Shown here piece after piece: positions 10,972 to 13,403 of a stretch of DNA of 13,403 nt. The notes beneath the pieces are model-generated. The model had not been told where the DNA came from and searched no databases. It saw only the letters and a list, made by a program, of their open reading frames with translations. The position numbers and the translations under genes are program-made. The DNA comes from an uncultured Lachnospiraceae bacterium (GTDB lineage Bacteria > Bacillota_A > Clostridia > Lachnospirales > Lachnospiraceae): contig CAJUQU010000025.1 of assembly GCA_910588595.1 (NCBI GenBank), positions 11,168 to 24,570 on the forward strand, read 5' to 3'. Each line of letters begins with the position of its first letter. Position 1 is the stretch's first letter.

Positions 10972-12378
10972 CTATCTGCAGCACTCCAGAAGCTGTGAGA
11001 GCGTGTCTTCATACCATTCATCAAAATGCTCGTCTGTCAGAAATTCATCGACCGGTGTGCCCTTTTCCACCGCGGCACGGTCCTTGAGAGCGAGCGCCGG
11101 CATCGTGGAGTCCAGTATGCTCCGCGCCTGCGTTCCTCCTGTGACAGCAGGCGGTGTGTACATGATGTAGCGGCTGTTTTCATCCAGCGCGACATGGAGT
11201 GTGTCGGCTACAATGGCGCTTGTAGGATTCTCCGCAAGATATCTGTCTACGTTCTCGGTCTTGACAGCTTCCACGCTGACTGGCATATAGCCGCTGTTTA
11301 CTGAGAATTTCAGGTTTTGCTGCCATTCGGTAAACCATTTGAGGAACAGGATACTCGCGTACTCCTCTGCCTCGGTTGCGCTTGTGACAGCCATGCCGGC
11401 GCCCTGCTGGACAGCGTAGGGCGCAGTGCGGTCAAAGTTTGGAAGCGGGAGGACAAGGTGTTCGATCGCATAGGATGCACCGTCAGCGGACGTCACTTCC
11501 GTAGGAAAATAGACGGCGCTTGAGGAGGAGCAGACAAGTGCGATGATCTCGCCCAGCTTTACATCGTCGCTGCGGTACTGTCCTACATGGCGGAAGTATC
11601 CTTTGACATAAGGGACGTAGAAGTGATCCCAGATCACGCGCATGGTTTCCCTGTCAAAGTCGAGCTTTTCACTGCCGTCTGAAACCTGAAAGATCTCATG
11701 ACCCAGCTGGGAGCTTGCGATGATCGGGTAGTTTGCAAAGGCGTCCCTGCCAAAGAATGCCCTGCCATCGGACCACTCATAGTATTTTTCGGCTGTGCCG
11801 ACAAGCCCCTCCCAGGTGGACAGATCCTGCGTTGAAGCGCCTGTATCGGCGGCAAATCTGTCCCAGTCCGTCTTGTTCAGGATCAGAACCTCGGTGGATT
11901 TGGCAACAGGGAAAAGTTTCCATCTCTCCTCGATACCGATACTGCCGGAGTCAAGAAAAAGCTTCACATATGTATTTTTTTCCTCCTCTGTGATATATTC
12001 GTCGAGGTCGACCAGCGAAACGACCTTGTCAAGTGCGGTGGCAGTGTCCTGATAACTCTGAAAGATATTGGGCATGTCGGGAGCGCCAACCTTTTCGTTC
12101 GCGGAATCCCACAGTGCTTTTTCGAGGTCCGTGACTGTGCCCATGCTCTCTGAGTAGACCACAATGCCATTTTCGCGGCCGATCGTGTTGTTGAACGCTG
12201 ATACCAGTTCGTCGAAAGCGGCGGCGAGGGCGCCGTTATAGTAGTGCCATACCTTGATGCTCGTGGGATTGTCCTTTGACAGACCGTGATCGTCCTGCCG
12301 ACCGCACCCCGTGAAGAACAATGCACAGATAATACAGACGACACAAATATATAATAAAGAAGAAAGTCGTTTTTTCAT
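10972..12378 (-). CDS. Extracellular solute-binding lipoprotein (SBP family 1)
   Basis: A 468-residue ABC-type solute-binding lipoprotein. The signal peptide MKKRLSSLLYICVV runs to the lipobox FFTGC, with lipidated C25, so the mature protein is anchored outside the membrane. The body shows the family 1 (sugar/polyamine-like) pattern: IKVWHYYNG near the N-terminus, a first-lobe strand region, LFPVAKSTEVLILNKTDW at about 145-165, and LFLKWFTEWQQNLKF near the C-terminus. The start at 12378 is chosen for the signal peptide; in-frame upstream codons lack one. No permease or ATPase gene is next to it. Instead the next gene, 11 nt downstream, is the GGDEF-EAL sensor, so it probably works as a ligand-sensing partner. 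The ligand is unknown. Confidence 0.92.
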   Translation of the reverse strand: MKKRLSSLLYICVVCIICALFFTGCGRQDDHGLSKDNPTSIKVWHYYNGALAAAFDELVSAFNNTIGRENGIVVYSESMGTVTDLEKALWDSANEKVGAPDMPNIFQSYQDTATALDKVVSLVDLDEYITEEEKNTYVKLFLDSGSIGIEERWKLFPVAKSTEVLILNKTDWDRFAADTGASTQDLSTWEGLVGTAEKYYEWSDGRAFFGRDAFANYPIIASSQLGHEIFQVSDGSEKLDFDRETMRVIWDHFYVPYVKGYFRHVGQYRSDDVKLGEIIALVCSSSSAVYFPTEVTSADGASYAIEHLVLPLPNFDRTAPYAVQQGAGMAVTSATEAEEYASILFLKWFTEWQQNLKFSVNSGYMPVSVEAVKTENVDRYLAENPTSAIVADTLHVALDENSRYIMYTPPAVTGGTQARSILDSTMPALALKDRAAVEKGTPVDEFLTDEHFDEWYEDTLSQLLECCR

Positions 12379-12422
12379 AGTATAGCCCATCCTTTGTATG
12401 AAATAATAAACATCGTAAAAAC

Positions 12423-12431
12423 ATTGTATCA
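12423..12431 (-). promoter_or_regulatory. Extended -10 promoter of the SBP/GGDEF-EAL operon
   Basis: On the minus strand TGATACAAT is an extended -10, 45 nt before the start codon of the solute-binding protein gene. The -35 at 17-bp spacing (TTTATA) is weak. This fits a regulated promoter. Confidence 0.5.
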
Positions 12432-12557
12432 CAGATATACTTCTCTATAAATAGGAAAATGTAAATAGTGCGAAAAACAGCGCTTCGCGATCCGGATCCA
12501 GGAGCCCGCAAAGGCGTGCGGATGTAACAGTGTAAAAAAAAAAGTTATGTCAACCCA

Positions 12558-12588
12558 TTGCGGAATATGTCAAAAGCTGGTATACTAG
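12558..12588 (+). promoter_or_regulatory. Promoter and possible operator of the TetR gene
   Basis: TTGCGG (12558-12563), 17 nt, TATACT (12581-12586), with an extended -10 (TGG before it) and a run of ten A (12534-12543) upstream that could act as an UP element. The -10 lies inside a near-palindrome CTGGTATACTAG (12577-12588, 10 of 12 positions symmetric), a plausible site for autorepression by TetR. Confidence 0.55.
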
Positions 12589-12649
12589 AGCGTGTTAAAA
12601 AAGTAGTTCAAGTGAAACCAGACTGATCAGAGGGTGATTCAATAGGAAA

Positions 12650-13279
12650 ATGGGCAAAATAGATAAAAACAAACAGATCAAAAGGGAGTCCCTTCTGGAG
12701 ACTGCATTCAGGCTCTTTACCAGCAAGGGTATCCAGAAAACCTCCATATCGGATATCGTGGAGGATGCAGGGGTGGCGAAGGGAACTTTCTATCTGTACT
12801 TCAAGGACAAATATGATATCAGAAATAAACTGATCGCCCACAAGTCGAGTGAAGTTTTCAGGAGAGCGGACAGCGCTCTTAAGGCGGCAGGTATCACGGA
12901 GCTCGAGGACAGGGTGGTCTTTCTGGTCGACAATATCATCAATCAGCTCGTGGAGAACCAGACATTGTTGGGATTCATCTCCAAGAATCTCAGCTGGGGC
13001 GTGTTCAAGAACGTTCTCATCGCCGGAGGTGACGATGAAGTAGATTTTTACGATATCTATCAGTCCATGTTCCGTGATGAAGGCCGGTTCGACAATCCCG
13101 AAGTGATGGTGTTCATGATCATCGAGCTTGTGGGATCGACATGCTACAGTGCGATCCTGTACGATGAACCGGTGGGGATCAACGAGCTAAAACCATACAT
13201 CCTCCGCACGGTGAGGGGGATCATGGCAATGCACCGTATCGCAGGCCCGGCAGAGACTGACACCGGGATCCGAGATTAA
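12650..13279 (+). CDS. TetR/AcrR-family transcriptional regulator
   Basis: A 209-residue TetR-family DNA-binding protein. The HTH is at about 12-60: LLETAFRLFTSKGI, TSISDIVEDAGVAKGTFYLY and FKDKYDIRNKLI, a close match to the family. The remainder (61-209) is a helical ligand-binding and dimerisation domain that gives no ligand clue. The start at 12650 has only a weak site (AGGAAA, close spacing), so a low translation rate is expected. It is divergent from the SBP/GGDEF-EAL operon with a 271-bp shared gap and may control that operon, itself, or the gene beyond the window. None of these can be decided here. Confidence 0.93.
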   Translation: MGKIDKNKQIKRESLLETAFRLFTSKGIQKTSISDIVEDAGVAKGTFYLYFKDKYDIRNKLIAHKSSEVFRRADSALKAAGITELEDRVVFLVDNIINQLVENQTLLGFISKNLSWGVFKNVLIAGGDDEVDFYDIYQSMFRDEGRFDNPEVMVFMIIELVGSTCYSAILYDEPVGINELKPYILRTVRGIMAMHRIAGPAETDTGIRD

Positions 13280-13294
13280 ATTTGCAAAAAAGTA

Positions 13295-13321
13295 TAAAGT
13301 AAATCAAAAATAATCCGATAA
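13295..13321 (+). promoter_or_regulatory. Sigma-D promoter reading out of the window
   Basis: TAAA (13295-13298), 16 nt, CCGATAA (13315-13321), a near-perfect sigma-28/sigma-D promoter (TAAA, 15 nt, TCCGATAA). The start would be near 13329. The gene it drives lies to the right and is likely flagellar or chemotactic. It supports a sigma-D of this specificity in the organism, and so the promoter at 2198-2225. Confidence 0.75.
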
Positions 13322-13370
13322 ATTAAATATAAAAGAACTGATAACATAAATAATGAAATAGTATCTATAT

Positions 13371-13403
13371 CCCCCATTTGAAATGGGGGCCGAGGCAAAG
13401 CCG
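13371..13403 (+). promoter_or_regulatory. Leader hairpin at the window edge
   Basis: CCCCCATTT and AAATGGGGG form a strong stem (13371-13389) in the leader of the sigma-D transcript, followed by GAGGCAAAGCC, which can itself fold as GGC-AAA-GCC. The element is cut by the window end, so its type cannot be settled. Confidence 0.4.

Noticed and set aside
13371..13403. c-di-GMP-I riboswitch
   Set aside because: Only one conserved segment is approximately present; the 5' conserved half is absent and the element is cut by the window end, so it is kept only as a weak observation.

Overview
The window looks like chromosome from a motile, anaerobic, spore-lineage Firmicute, most probably a Lachnospiraceae member of the Roseburia/Eubacterium type. 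The reasons are a CsrA-controlled flagellin, sigma-D (sigma-28) promoters, strong GGAGG ribosome binding sites, CotJ-type coat/manganese-catalase genes, and family style in the ROK glucokinase and the lipoprotein solute-binding protein. The genus is an inference; no rRNA or other marker is present.

Layout. (1) 2-1877, + strand: the 3' part of a sensor histidine kinase, a membrane-anchored protein overlapping it by 4 bp, and an unlisted 59-residue membrane protein. (2) 1986-2099: a 114-bp imperfect palindrome resembling a MITE. (3) 2151-3347: a putative invertible DNA element, described next. (4) 3489-5332: csrA and a 474-residue flagellin, followed by terminators. (5) 5659-6728, - strand: a CotJA-CotJB fusion and CotJC (Mn catalase). 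(6) 6962-7906, + strand: ROK glucokinase. (7) 8084-12378, - strand: a two-gene operon of a lipoprotein solute-binding protein and a membrane GGDEF-EAL protein. (8) 12650-13279, + strand: a TetR regulator, followed at 13295 by a sigma-D promoter reading out of the window.

The most interesting structure is region 3. A 199-residue, catalytic-domain-only tyrosine recombinase (the size of FimB/FimE) sits between two related 30-bp sites in opposite orientation. Each site is a dyad of two 11-bp arms around a 6-bp spacer. The spacers are TGTGTA and TACACA, exact reverse complements, and the inner 18 bp of the two sites are perfect inverted repeats. Just inside the left site is a near-consensus sigma-D promoter that points left, away from the flagellar genes. 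Inverting the segment would move it next to the right site, pointing at csrA and flagellin. I see no convincing promoter between the right site and flagellin. My reading is a self-contained flagellar phase switch, shown here in the predicted OFF orientation.

A second control layer is visible in the RNA leaders. The csrA and flagellin Shine-Dalgarno sequences both lie within near-consensus CsrA sites, each with an upstream GGA in a hairpin loop, as known for hag in Bacillus subtilis. The switch would therefore turn on flagellin together with its translational repressor.

The SBP/GGDEF-EAL pair has no ABC permease nearby and resembles, in layout, the NspS-MbaA sensory pair of Vibrio. It may link a solute signal to c-di-GMP and so to the motile/sessile choice.
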